The notes: generated by a model from the sequence alone, not told the origin. Positions 52,992 through 62,849 are shown, numbered from the stretch's first letter. The stretch: 64,000 nucleotides of DNA from Luteibacter sp. UNCMF331Sha3.1 (GCF_900109915.1 NZ_FOBU01000002.1:451170-515169), one strand, 5' to 3'. A program made the numbers and translations.

Positions 52992-53791
52992 TGCCGGACG
53001 CGTATCCGCAGCGTATCGTCTGCCTGACCGAAGAGCCGACCGAAGTCCTCTACGCGATCGGCGAGGAGCATCGCATCGTCGGCATTTCGGGCTTCACCGT
53101 GCGGCCGCCGAGAGCGCGCAAGGAAAAACCGAAGGTCTCCGCGTTCACCAGCGCGAAGATCGAACAGATCCTCGATCTGAAACCCGACCTCGCCATCGGG
53201 TTTTCCGACATCCAGGCCGACATCGCACGCGAACTGATCCGCGCAGGCGTCGAGGTCTGGATCAGCAACCATCGCAGTGTCGAGGGCATCGTCGCGTACA
53301 TCCGCCGCCTCGGCGCGATGGTCGGCGCTGCTGCGAAGGCCGACGCACTGGCCGATCGCGCACAGGCCAACCTCGATCGCATCGCGACGCTCGCCGCAGC
53401 CCTGCCGCGCCGTCCGCGTGTGTACTTCGAAGAATGGGACGACCCGCTCATCACCGGCATTCGCTGGGTCGGCGAACTGGTGCGCATCGCCGGTGGCGAC
53501 GACGTGTTCCCCGAACTGCTCGAAGAGCCGCTCGCGAAGCAGCGCATTCTGGCGGATCCACTGGAGGTCGTGCGCCGCTCGCCGGACATCGTGCTGGGGT
53601 CGTGGTGCGGCAAGCGCTTCCGCCCCGAACGCGTCGCCGCGCGACCCGGCTGGCAGGACATGCCCGCCGTACGCGACGGCGAGCTGCACGAGATCAAGTC
53701 GCCGATCATCCTGCAGCCCGGCCCGGCGGCGCTGTTCGATGGCGTCGAGGCGATGCACGACATCATCGCGCGCTGGGCGCGCAAGGCCTGA
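52991..53791 (+). CDS. BtuF-like periplasmic-binding-fold protein without signal peptide
   Basis: A 266-residue protein with the class III binding-protein fold of cobalamin/iron-siderophore receptors (BtuF type): RIVCLTEEPTEVLYAIGEEHRIVGISGFT, KIEQILDLKPDLAIGFSD and IRRLGAMVGA. It starts directly with the fold, with no signal peptide, so it is probably cytoplasmic. A cluster of aromatic residues lies in YFEEWDDPLITGIRW. It is coupled to yjbQ. No btuC or btuD permease is nearby. It may sense or carry a tetrapyrrole or related ligand in the cytoplasm (inference). Confidence 0.85.
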   Translation: MPDAYPQRIVCLTEEPTEVLYAIGEEHRIVGISGFTVRPPRARKEKPKVSAFTSAKIEQILDLKPDLAIGFSDIQADIARELIRAGVEVWISNHRSVEGIVAYIRRLGAMVGAAAKADALADRAQANLDRIATLAAALPRRPRVYFEEWDDPLITGIRWVGELVRIAGGDDVFPELLEEPLAKQRILADPLEVVRRSPDIVLGSWCGKRFRPERVAARPGWQDMPAVRDGELHEIKSPIILQPGPAALFDGVEAMHDIIARWARKA

Positions 53792-53796
53792 AACAT

Positions 53797-53875
53797 CCCC
53801 TGTGGGAGCGCGCTCGCGCGCGAATGGGTGCTCGCGGCAAGCACCCATTCGCGCGCGAGCGCGCTCCCACAGGGG
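53797..53875. repeat. Perfect 36-bp inverted REP pair
   Basis: Two identical heads with GCGCGC-TC-GCGCGC stems face each other around a 7-base loop (CGCGGCA); the 36-base arms, from CCCCTGTGGG inward, match exactly. Both heads carry GAATGGG instead of GATGGG. It lies 5 bases after the BtuF-like gene and before the convergent bpt gene, and may stop or stabilise both transcripts. Confidence 0.95.
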
Positions 53876-53898
53876 TTCCGGCGGTTCGTCAGGTGGAC

Positions 53899-54600
53899 CT
53901 ACGGCATCGCGATCCAGCGCCCCAGCTTGCGGATCTCCAGCGGTTTGAACCGGCGCTTGTAATCCATCTTCGGATGCCCGGCGATCCAGAAACCCAGATA
54001 AACGTACGGGATGCCGCGGCGCTTCGCGAGCGCGACCTGCTGCAGGATGCCGAAAGTCCCCAGGCTTCGCGACCCCTCGTCCGGGTCGAAGAACGTATAG
54101 ACGGCCGAAACGCCGGCGAGCGTGACGTCGGTGACGGCGATGCCCAGCAGGCGATCGCGCTGGCGGAACTCGACGAAGAGGGTCGGGCTCCACGGCGCGG
54201 AGAGAAAGCGCTGGAAATCGTCGGCATCGGCCGCGTCCATGCCACCGCCGCTGTGCCGGGCGTGCAGGTAACGCCGATACAACGCATGGCGCTCGTGCGT
54301 GAAGCCCGCCTGGGCTTCGATCACGGTGAGATCGGCGTTGCGTGTGAGACAGCGGCGCTGCGTGCGGTCCGGCGCGAACGCTGCCACATCGATGCGGCAG
54401 GGCACGCAGGCCTGGCATGCCGTGCATTGCGGCAGGTAGAGATGGCCACCGGCGCGGCGAAAGCCTTTGGCGAGCGCGGGAGCGTAGAGGCGGTCGAGAT
54501 GCGGCGCGCCCGGATCGACCACCAGATTCTGCGCCGTTCGCTCGGCGTAATAGCCGCAACTGTGCGGCAGGGTCTGGAACAGGCGGACGCGGTCGGTCAT
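53899..54600 (-). CDS. bpt: Aspartate/glutamate leucyltransferase (Bpt)
   Basis: A 233-residue aminoacyl-tRNA-protein transferase of the ATE group that adds leucine to proteins with N-terminal Asp or Glu, marking them for ClpAP by the N-end rule. The N-terminal cysteines are in SCGYY and QCTACQACVPCR, and the C-terminal GNAT part has VYTFFDPDEGSRSLGTFGILQQ and YVYLGFWI. Length and motifs fit the bacterial Bpt rather than eukaryotic Ate1. Confidence 0.93.
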   Translation of the reverse strand: MTDRVRLFQTLPHSCGYYAERTAQNLVVDPGAPHLDRLYAPALAKGFRRAGGHLYLPQCTACQACVPCRIDVAAFAPDRTQRRCLTRNADLTVIEAQAGFTHERHALYRRYLHARHSGGGMDAADADDFQRFLSAPWSPTLFVEFRQRDRLLGIAVTDVTLAGVSAVYTFFDPDEGSRSLGTFGILQQVALAKRRGIPYVYLGFWIAGHPKMDYKRRFKPLEIRKLGRWIAMP

Positions 54601-54634
54601 GGACCCATGTTATAGCCCCATGGCGCGCCCGGCG

Positions 54635-56173
54635 TCACCGCGGATTCTGGTGATGTTTCCGTTCCATGACTTCGATCAGCACGCGCAGGCTGCGGGCGGA
54701 CTCGAGGTGCTGTCGCGACCACGGCCGCGAGCGACCGCGCACGGTCTGCTGCCACGCATCGAAACTCTGCCGTGGCGAGAGGCGCGCCCCGGGAATGTTC
54801 TCCAGCTTGGCGAGCGACGGATTGCCGCCCCAGCGAACCTGCCGCACCTGTTCGGTGCGCGTCCAGAGCACGGCATTGTGCGACTCGGCCCGCAGCGGCA
54901 TGAAGATGACGCCGGCGGCGAGCTCGGTCACGGCCGGATCGGCGAGCGCCACGTGCCACTCCGCGACCGAGTCGGTGTGCAGCACGCCCGCGATGCGATC
55001 CGGCGAGTCGCCCGCCTTGTGCATGGCCACGACATCGCGCATCCGCAGCAGCGTCGCTTCGTCGGGGAGATGGCCGTGGCGCACCACGCGATCGCCCGAA
55101 TAGATGGCGACGCCGTCCGCGTCGACGACCTCGAGCAGCTCGGGCGCGAGTGTCGCGAGCAGGTCCGGATCGATACTGTCGGTCTCGCTGAACGCCGTGA
55201 TCAGCTTTTCGCGCACCGTCAGCAGCGTGCTCTCCACCTCGATCTTCGCGAGCTCCTCGATGGCCGCCACGCGCGCGGCGAAGGAGCGAGCGATGGCATC
55301 CGCGACCTCGCGCATCTGGTGATCGGCGAAGAACGGCGCGTAGTGATGGCAGGAAATGAGGCCCCACAAGCGGCCGTTCGTCACGATCGACGCTACGAGC
55401 GTGCCGGTCACGCCCATGTTGCCGAGGTACTCGAGGTGCACCGGCGACACGCTGCGTAGCGACACGTCGCTCAGGTCGGTGGGTTGCGAGGTTTCCGGAT
55501 CCAGCGGCGGGCGGATGACCGCGGGCACGTAGCCACAGTCGCTGATCTGCCGCACGCGGTTGCGCAGGTAGAGCGCCCGCGCCTGCGCGGGGATGTCGGT
55601 CGCGGGGTAGTGGAGGCCGAGATAGGCTTCCAGCTCGTCGCGACGGGCCTCGGCGATCACCTCGCCATGCCAGTCGTGGTCGAAGCGATAGACCATGACG
55701 CGGTCGTAGCCAAGCAGTGTGCGGATCGCACGCGCGACGCGCGCCGCACCGCGTTCGACCGTGGCATCGTTTTCGAGCCGATGCGCGAGATCGTAGGCCA
55801 CGCGGATCGGATCGTCTTCGAAATAGCTCTCGCGCGGTTCGATCTCGATCATCCAGCGCGTGTCGTACGCGTGCACCGCGGCATGCCACGTGACGGCCTT
55901 GCGCGCCTTCGGAAAGGTGACGGGTACCCACGGACTGTGCGCGGGACGCTCGTCGTCCTCGAAGAGATCGGCGGGCAGCGTCAGCAGGTCGCCAAGCGGC
56001 GCGCCGAGCGCCGCGGTCAGGTCCACGCCGACGATATCGCCGATGTTCTCGCTCGCCTGCAGCACCACGCCCGTCGCGGCATCGACCACCAGCAGCACGC
56101 CGTGGGGCTGGATCGAACCGGGAATATGGATCGGTTCGCGGTCGCAGGCGGTGAGGTCGGGAAGATCAGTCAT
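54635..56173 (-). CDS. bphP: Bacteriophytochrome photosensory module without output domain
   Basis: A 512-residue phytochrome with PAS (about 15-110), GAF (about 140-310) and PHY (about 325-490) domains. The biliverdin attachment Cys10 lies in ACDREPIHIPGSIQPHG. The GAF motif is YPATDIPAQAR, and the PHY tongue has RWGGNP and PRQSFDAW. The protein ends 20-30 residues after PHY (SARSLRVLIEVMERKHH), where the histidine kinase normally starts; none is present, and bpt begins 34 bases later. It overlaps its heme oxygenase gene by 8 bases. It would sense red/far-red light and signal through another partner (inference). Confidence 0.9.
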   Translation of the reverse strand: MTDLPDLTACDREPIHIPGSIQPHGVLLVVDAATGVVLQASENIGDIVGVDLTAALGAPLGDLLTLPADLFEDDERPAHSPWVPVTFPKARKAVTWHAAVHAYDTRWMIEIEPRESYFEDDPIRVAYDLAHRLENDATVERGAARVARAIRTLLGYDRVMVYRFDHDWHGEVIAEARRDELEAYLGLHYPATDIPAQARALYLRNRVRQISDCGYVPAVIRPPLDPETSQPTDLSDVSLRSVSPVHLEYLGNMGVTGTLVASIVTNGRLWGLISCHHYAPFFADHQMREVADAIARSFAARVAAIEELAKIEVESTLLTVREKLITAFSETDSIDPDLLATLAPELLEVVDADGVAIYSGDRVVRHGHLPDEATLLRMRDVVAMHKAGDSPDRIAGVLHTDSVAEWHVALADPAVTELAAGVIFMPLRAESHNAVLWTRTEQVRQVRWGGNPSLAKLENIPGARLSPRQSFDAWQQTVRGRSRPWSRQHLESARSLRVLIEVMERKHHQNPR

Positions 56174-56837
56174 GCGGAGAATCGTCCTGTAACGTCCGTT
56201 GAAAGCGCGCGAACATGGCGACCGCGGCGTCCGTCGCGGCCGTCTGCGCGGCGCTGTCGTTCAGGACGCGGTCAAGAAGACCCTGGAAGCGGCGCCAGGG
56301 TGGCGTGCCCTCGCCCAGCGCGTAGAAATGGTGCGGCAAGTGCGGAAACCGCTGGCGCAGGCCGGCGACGATCATGCGCCCGCCAAGCGCGGAACCCTCG
56401 ATCACATAGAGCTCGCCCCATGCACAGGGGTGGTCCGAATACGCCCGGGGCTCCGGTAGTAGCGCGCCCGGGCGCGAAACATCTTGCCTCGGTCTCGAGA
56501 AACGGCGTGACGCGTCAGGGCAAGCCGGTGCCGGTGCGCTGCTGCGGGCGGCGGTTTTCGGCACCATGGCGCTCAGATCGGCTTCCAGTGCCGCGGCCCG
56601 CGACACGTAGCGCCAGCCGGATGTGGTCGCGATATCCAGCAGCCATGCGCCCCGCTCGCGTTCCCACGTGTCGAAGAGAACACGCTGCGCGTCGAGCATC
56701 CGCCGGTAGCCCGCCTCGTCGAGTTCGCCCGCGAGCAGGCGGCGCATGAGCGGCGAGGCTTCCGCGGCGGCATGGGCCTCGCGGGTCGCTTCGCGCAGGT
56801 GGAGATGCGTCGGTGTCAGCTCCCGCGCGCCGTCCAC
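56166..56837 (-). CDS. bphO: Heme oxygenase (biliverdin-producing, BphO type)
   Basis: A 223-residue enzyme that opens heme to biliverdin, the phytochrome chromophore. The proximal heme ligand is His22 in TREAHAAAE, and the distal glycine helix is GELYVIEGSALGGRMI. A Pro/Ala/Arg-rich stretch of about 35 residues (from SSAPAPAC to PEPRAYSD) before that helix looks longer than usual. It starts with a GTG that abuts the DUF2007 stop with no gap and overlaps the phytochrome start by 8 bases, so the three genes form one unit. Confidence 0.9.
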   Translation of the reverse strand: MDGARELTPTHLHLREATREAHAAAEASPLMRRLLAGELDEAGYRRMLDAQRVLFDTWERERGAWLLDIATTSGWRYVSRAAALEADLSAMVPKTAARSSAPAPACPDASRRFSRPRQDVSRPGALLPEPRAYSDHPCAWGELYVIEGSALGGRMIVAGLRQRFPHLPHHFYALGEGTPPWRRFQGLLDRVLNDSAAQTAATDAAVAMFARFQRTLQDDSPHD

Positions 56838-57230
56838 TCAGAGAACCGCGGTGGCCTTCAGGACGACGATCAGCATCACGCCCGCGACGATCGCCAGCAC
56901 CATCAGGCGCACGCGGGACGCGGTGCGTTGCGCCACCGGCCGACGGTCGGGCTGGCGATGCATGGCCAGTTCTTCCTGGTAGCGGACGACCGGTTCGATG
57001 CCGATGTCCTTGAGCAGGGCGCGGGCCTTCGGAAAATCGTCGGCGCTCTTGACCCAGACCTGCGGCCAGCTGTTGCGGTCGTCGTTGCGCTGCGAGTAGC
57101 TGAAGCGCTGGTACGTCGGGCGGTTCCAGCTCGAGCGGTTGGTCACCGACGTTTCGATCGCATGCTCGGTGAGCAGGGCGACGATACGGTCGACGTTGTC
57201 CTGGCGGGGCGATGTATAGATCTGGCGCAT
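56838..57230 (-). CDS. DUF2007 protein with C-terminal membrane segment
   Basis: A 130-residue protein with a DUF2007-like domain (YTSPRQDNVDRIVALLTEHAIETSVTNRSSW, then WPQVWVKSADDFPKARALLKDIG). It also has a basic stretch and a C-terminal membrane helix (VLAIVAGVMLIVVLKATAVL). DUF2007 is a small domain thought to act in signalling; the function is unknown. Its stop abuts the bphO start codon, so it is probably co-translated with the heme oxygenase. Confidence 0.85.
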   Translation of the reverse strand: MRQIYTSPRQDNVDRIVALLTEHAIETSVTNRSSWNRPTYQRFSYSQRNDDRNSWPQVWVKSADDFPKARALLKDIGIEPVVRYQEELAMHRQPDRRPVAQRTASRVRLMVLAIVAGVMLIVVLKATAVL

Positions 57231-57239
57231 GGCCCGATT

Positions 57240-58511
57240 CTACGGGAATTGGCCCTGGGCCGCCGCCGCGGGCGCGAGGGCGCCCTTCACCCGGTTGAGG
57301 TCGCCGTCGTTCGGCAGGGGCGCGATCCGCAGGAGATGGGCCAGCAGCGGGTAGACGTCGACGTTCGGGAATGGCGCGATCGTCACCCCGCGGGCGAAGT
57401 CCGGTCCCCGGGCCACGAACAGGGCGCGCATCGCCGGATCGAGGTTGTCGTAACCATGCTCGCCGCGTGACATCGGGGCCGTGCGCGCCGCCAGCGTGGC
57501 ACGGCTGGTGATCGCCCAGCCCGTATCGGCGAGGCAGAGGATGTCGGGCACTCGCGGGTTGCGGCCGTAGTCCAGCCGGGCGGGCAGGGTGTCCTTGCGG
57601 TAGCAGCGCATGTGCTCGTGAGGGCCGAGCAGACGGGCCACGGCCTTCGCGCCGTCGACGCCCGGCTTCGGCGCGAAGGTGGCCATCACGCCCCACGACA
57701 CGGGGTCGATCGCGTCGAGATCGGTTTCGTCGTCCGCGAATACGATGTTGCCGCGAGGCACGTCGGCCATGCCGTGGTCGGACACCACGACGATGTCCGT
57801 GGCGTCGAGGAGCCCGCGGTCGCGCAGCCCGGCCACGAGGTAACCCAGGGCGTCGTCGACCTCGCGCAGCGCGGTGTCCACCTGCGGCGAATCCGGGCCG
57901 AATTCGTGTCCGGCGTGATCCACGGCGTCGAAATAAAGCGTATCGAAGGCGGGCTTCGCGCCCGGTTCGTCGATCCACAACAGCAGCTTGTCGACGCGTT
58001 GGCGGGAGGTCAGGGTGTCGTCGAACGGGATCCAGTGGTCCGGCCGTACGCCGTGGATCGCCGCTTCCGTACCCGGCCAGTACATCGTGGCCGTGCGCAG
58101 GCCGTGCTTCTGCGCCGTAACCCAGATCGGCTCGGCCTGCGCCCACCAGCGTCCGTCGCTCGTCGCGGCGTGGTTGGAGAGGCTGAAGCGTCCCAGCGCC
58201 GGATCGCGCATCGTGTTGTTGACGATGCCGTTGCGATCGGGCACGCGACCCGTGACCAGCGTGTAGTGGTTGGGGAACGTCAGCGACGGGAACGACGGCA
58301 GCATGTAGGGGGTCGTGGCGCCATCGCGCGCGAGGGCGGCGAGATTCGGCGTCAGGCCCCGCTCGACGTAGTTCGCGCGAAACGCGTCGATGGAGACGAG
58401 GAGCACCGCATGGCGGGGAAGGGCGGCCGTGGCCCGGTGCGTGGCGCACCCGGCGAGAGCCACGAGACACAGCGTGAGCGCTGCGACGCGGCGGAACAAC
58501 GTGGCATTCAT
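57240..58511 (-). CDS. Nucleotide pyrophosphatase/phosphodiesterase (NPP) lipoprotein
   Basis: A 423-residue alkaline-phosphatase-superfamily enzyme with a lipobox (ALAGC, Cys22). Metal and nucleophile motifs are SIDAFR (Asp42), LPSFPSLTFPNHYTLVTGR with nucleophile Thr78, DAVDHAGHEFGP and VVVSDHGMADV. It would hydrolyse nucleotide or phosphodiester bonds at the cell surface or periplasm. The ATG at 58511 begins the lipoprotein signal. It lies 9 bases upstream of the DUF2007 gene. Confidence 0.92.
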   Translation of the reverse strand: MNATLFRRVAALTLCLVALAGCATHRATAALPRHAVLLVSIDAFRANYVERGLTPNLAALARDGATTPYMLPSFPSLTFPNHYTLVTGRVPDRNGIVNNTMRDPALGRFSLSNHAATSDGRWWAQAEPIWVTAQKHGLRTATMYWPGTEAAIHGVRPDHWIPFDDTLTSRQRVDKLLLWIDEPGAKPAFDTLYFDAVDHAGHEFGPDSPQVDTALREVDDALGYLVAGLRDRGLLDATDIVVVSDHGMADVPRGNIVFADDETDLDAIDPVSWGVMATFAPKPGVDGAKAVARLLGPHEHMRCYRKDTLPARLDYGRNPRVPDILCLADTGWAITSRATLAARTAPMSRGEHGYDNLDPAMRALFVARGPDFARGVTIAPFPNVDVYPLLAHLLRIAPLPNDGDLNRVKGALAPAAAAQGQFP

Positions 58512-58561
58512 GGGTGGGGACGTAGGCTCTTGTGCAATCCCTCTCATGATGGACGAGTCCC

Positions 58562-58987
58562 ATGACCAATTCATCACGCAACTTCTTGCCGGCGGTGCTT
58601 GCCACGCTCGTCGCCGGCGCGGCGATGGCTCAGGTGCCGCCGCCGAAACCCGCCAGTCCGCCGCCGCCCCGGCCGGTGTACGTCAGCCCGCCGCCGTCGG
58701 CGATCGGTGCCCAGCAATGGCAGCGTCAGGTCGACCGGCAGCAGGTGCAGAACCAGCAGAACCAGAACGCGGTACGCGAGCAGCTGCGGCAGGGAAATCT
58801 CGACCGGCAGCGTACCAACACGACCGATCCGGCGCTCCTGAACCAGCTCGACAACGCCGACCGGAGCCAGCAGCAGCTCTATCGCGCTCGCCAGGATGAC
58901 ACCACCCGCCGTATCCAGACGCCGCCGCGTCCGGACCCGGAAACCGGGCGCGTCCAACCCGCGAAGCCGTCGTCGGCCGGCCGCTGA
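58562..58987 (+). CDS. Exported Pro/Gln-rich protein of unknown function
   Basis: A 141-residue protein with a signal peptide (residues 1-23, cut after AMA). The mature part starts proline-rich (PPPKPASPPPPRP), then a Gln/Arg/Asn-rich region (QQWQRQVDRQQVQNQQNQNA) and a basic, proline-rich tail. It has no cysteines and no recognised domain; low-complexity composition suggests a disordered periplasmic or surface protein. It is divergent from the NPP gene. Confidence 0.7.
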   Translation: MTNSSRNFLPAVLATLVAGAAMAQVPPPKPASPPPPRPVYVSPPPSAIGAQQWQRQVDRQQVQNQQNQNAVREQLRQGNLDRQRTNTTDPALLNQLDNADRSQQQLYRARQDDTTRRIQTPPRPDPETGRVQPAKPSSAGR

Positions 58988-59071
58988 GGCGCATTGCTGC
59001 GACGCGTCTGGCGACGCGTCCGCGCGCAGGACCATAATCGGCGGATTCCCTGCATCGACGGAGCCCGACCG

Positions 59072-60745
<1,674 letters not shown>

Positions 60746-60748
60746 TCC

Positions 60749-60776
60749 GGTGGGAGCCAGCAGGCTGGCTCCCACC
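60749..60776. repeat. Contracted REP hairpin
   Basis: GGTGGGAGCCAG-CAGG-CTGGCTCCCACC, a 12-bp perfect inverted repeat with a 4-base loop. It looks like two facing heads joined at the stem, with the inner arms lost. It lies between the convergent hutU and msrA genes. Confidence 0.85.
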
Positions 60777-60782
60777 GCGAGG

Positions 60783-61451
60783 CTATTGCCCGTTGGCCCA
60801 GCTCGCCACGTACAGCTCCGGATAAATGCGCTGCAGGCCCAGTACCTTGGGCAGGTCGTTGATCACGATGTAGCGGTCGTCCGGATTCTCGCGCATGTAA
60901 TCCTGGTGATAGCCCTCGGCCGGGTAGAACGCCTTGAGCGGTGTCACCTGGGTGACGATCGGCGCGGGGAACGACTTCGCCGCCGTCAGCTGGGCCACGT
61001 ACGCGTCGGCCACCTTCTTCTGCTCCGGCGTGGCGTAGAAGATCGCCGAGCGGTACTGCGTGCCGGAGTCCGGACCCTGCCGGTTCAGCTGTGTGGGATC
61101 CTGCACGACGGAGAAGAACACCTGCAGCAACTGCCCATACGTCACCTTCGACGGGTCGTAGACCACGCGGATCGACTCGGCGTGGCCGGTGTCGCCCTCG
61201 CTGACGTCCTCGTAGTTGGCATGGCTGGCATCGCCGCCGGCATAGCCCGCGCGCACGCTCTTCACGCCCCGCACGTGCTCGAACACGCCCTCCACGCCCC
61301 AGAAACAGCCGCCCGCGAATACCGCGGTGGCTTCGGACGTGGCTGGCGCGGCATCGACGACGGGGGCGGGCAGCTTCAGGCCTTCGTCCCGCGCGGCGGC
61401 GGACGAGCAGGCGGCGAGGGCGACGAGCAGGGTGGAGAGGAGGCGGCGCAT
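60783..61451 (-). CDS. msrA: Peptide methionine (S)-S-oxide reductase, exported lipoprotein form
   Basis: A 222-residue MsrA that repairs oxidised methionine. The catalytic Cys49 is in GGCFWGVE. The N-terminus is a lipoprotein signal (lipobox ALAAC, Cys15), so it acts outside the inner membrane rather than in the cytoplasm. The C-terminus lacks the usual resolving-cysteine pair, though a few bacterial MsrA proteins recycle differently. The ATG at 61451 begins the lipoprotein signal. It is convergent with hutU. Confidence 0.93.
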   Translation of the reverse strand: MRRLLSTLLVALAACSSAAARDEGLKLPAPVVDAAPATSEATAVFAGGCFWGVEGVFEHVRGVKSVRAGYAGGDASHANYEDVSEGDTGHAESIRVVYDPSKVTYGQLLQVFFSVVQDPTQLNRQGPDSGTQYRSAIFYATPEQKKVADAYVAQLTAAKSFPAPIVTQVTPLKAFYPAEGYHQDYMRENPDDRYIVINDLPKVLGLQRIYPELYVASWANGQ

Positions 61452-61555
61452 GGGAAGCTCCTGGGAGGGGGTGCTCACAAGAAGACCGGGGCCGGGGTCG
61501 ATTCCTTACGGAGGCGCGGGTCCCCGCCCTTCAGTTATCGCGTAACCTGCCGAAT

Positions 61556-61571
61556 AAGGACAGATGTCCTT
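61556..61571. promoter_or_regulatory. Inverted repeat upstream of the HD-GYP gene
   Basis: AAGGACA-GA-TGTCCTT, a perfect 7-bp inverted repeat, ends 21 bases before the GTG start. It could be an operator or a hairpin in the leader. Confidence 0.5.
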
Positions 61572-61592
61572 GGGACGGGGGAGGCGTAGAGC

Positions 61593-62849
61593 GTGGCGTA
61601 CGACCTGGTGGAGAGACGCGTATTCGTGACCGACCTCGAAGTCGGCATGTACGTCAGTCGCCTCGATTGCGAATGGTCGGAGACCCCGTTCCCGCTCCAG
61701 GGCGTGCCGATCTCGTCGCGCGACGACATCGACCGCCTGAGCAAGTTCTGCAAGTACGTGTTCGTGGACCTTCATCGACGGGTCGCTCCGGCGGCGGCGT
61801 CCACCGTGGTCGGCCTGCCGCCTCGCGTCGCGGGCGTCGCGCCGAAGGCCCCGGCCCCCGCGCCGGCGAACCCGCGCCTGATTCCGGCGCATAGCTACAG
61901 GGATACGGCCTCGTTCGACGAGGAAGTGCCGCGCGCCCGCGAGGCCTTCGAAGGCGTGACGCGCTTCGCCGAACGCCTCGTCGACGACATCCAGCACGGC
62001 CGCGCGATCGACCCGGGTGCGGTCGACGACGCGGTGCGACCCGTCGTCGCGAGCGTGCTCCGCAGCGGCGACGCGTTCTCGTGGATCGAAAGCCTCCGCC
62101 GTCGCGACACCTACACCTACCAGCACGCCGTGGGTTGCAGCACGCTGGCCGCCGCGTTCGGGCGGCACATGGGATTCGCGCCCGAAGCCATCGTGAGCCT
62201 GGCGGCCGGCGGCCTGCTGATGGACGTGGGCAAGGCCCAGCTGCCCGAAGAACTCCTCAACCGCGCGGGCCCGCTCAACGATGGCGAATGGGAGCTCGCA
62301 CGCCAGCACGTGGTGGAGGGGGCCGCGATCCTCGACCATTCCGGTGTCGTCGACCCCGAAGTGCGCGACATGCTGATGACGCACCACGAGCGCTACGACG
62401 GCAGCGGTTACCCGGACGGCCTGGCCGGCGCCGAGATCCCGCTCGCCGGGCGCATGGCGGCGATCATCGACACCTACCATGCCATGTCGTCGCAGCGTCC
62501 CTACCGCCCGGCCGTTTCGCAACACCTTGCCCTGCGCGAGCTCTATGCTGGCCGCGATACGCAGTTCCAGGCGGAACTCGTCGAACAATTCCAGGCGTGC
62601 CTCGGGGTTTACCCGACCGGGACGCTCGTCGAACTCAACACGGGTGAAGTCGCGGTCGTGATGATGCAGAATCACGCCCGCCGCCTGCAGCCGCGGGTCG
62701 CGATCCTGACGCGAACGGACAAGGGGCCGCGCGAGGAATTCATCGTCGTCGACCTGATGAACCAGGCGGACGTGGTTCGCCGCGAAATCCTGCGTACGCT
62801 ACCGGCGGGCAGTCACGGGATCGATCCCAGGGAGTATTTCCTTCAATGA
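61593..62849 (+). CDS. HD-GYP domain protein with DUF3391
   Basis: A 418-residue cyclic-di-GMP-related protein. Residues 1-135 are a DUF3391 N-domain (VFVTDLEVGMYVSRLDCEW). Residues about 170-370 are HD-GYP. The GYP part is intact (His264-His265-Glu266 in THHERYDGSGYPDG), but the HD pair is LLMDVGK, with Met210 where histidine is expected, so metal binding may be altered. The start is a GTG at 61593 with GGGGAGG upstream. It is coupled by a 4-base overlap to an EAL gene. Confidence 0.9.
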   Translation: MAYDLVERRVFVTDLEVGMYVSRLDCEWSETPFPLQGVPISSRDDIDRLSKFCKYVFVDLHRRVAPAAASTVVGLPPRVAGVAPKAPAPAPANPRLIPAHSYRDTASFDEEVPRAREAFEGVTRFAERLVDDIQHGRAIDPGAVDDAVRPVVASVLRSGDAFSWIESLRRRDTYTYQHAVGCSTLAAAFGRHMGFAPEAIVSLAAGGLLMDVGKAQLPEELLNRAGPLNDGEWELARQHVVEGAAILDHSGVVDPEVRDMLMTHHERYDGSGYPDGLAGAEIPLAGRMAAIIDTYHAMSSQRPYRPAVSQHLALRELYAGRDTQFQAELVEQFQACLGVYPTGTLVELNTGEVAVVMMQNHARRLQPRVAILTRTDKGPREEFIVVDLMNQADVVRREILRTLPAGSHGIDPREYFLQ

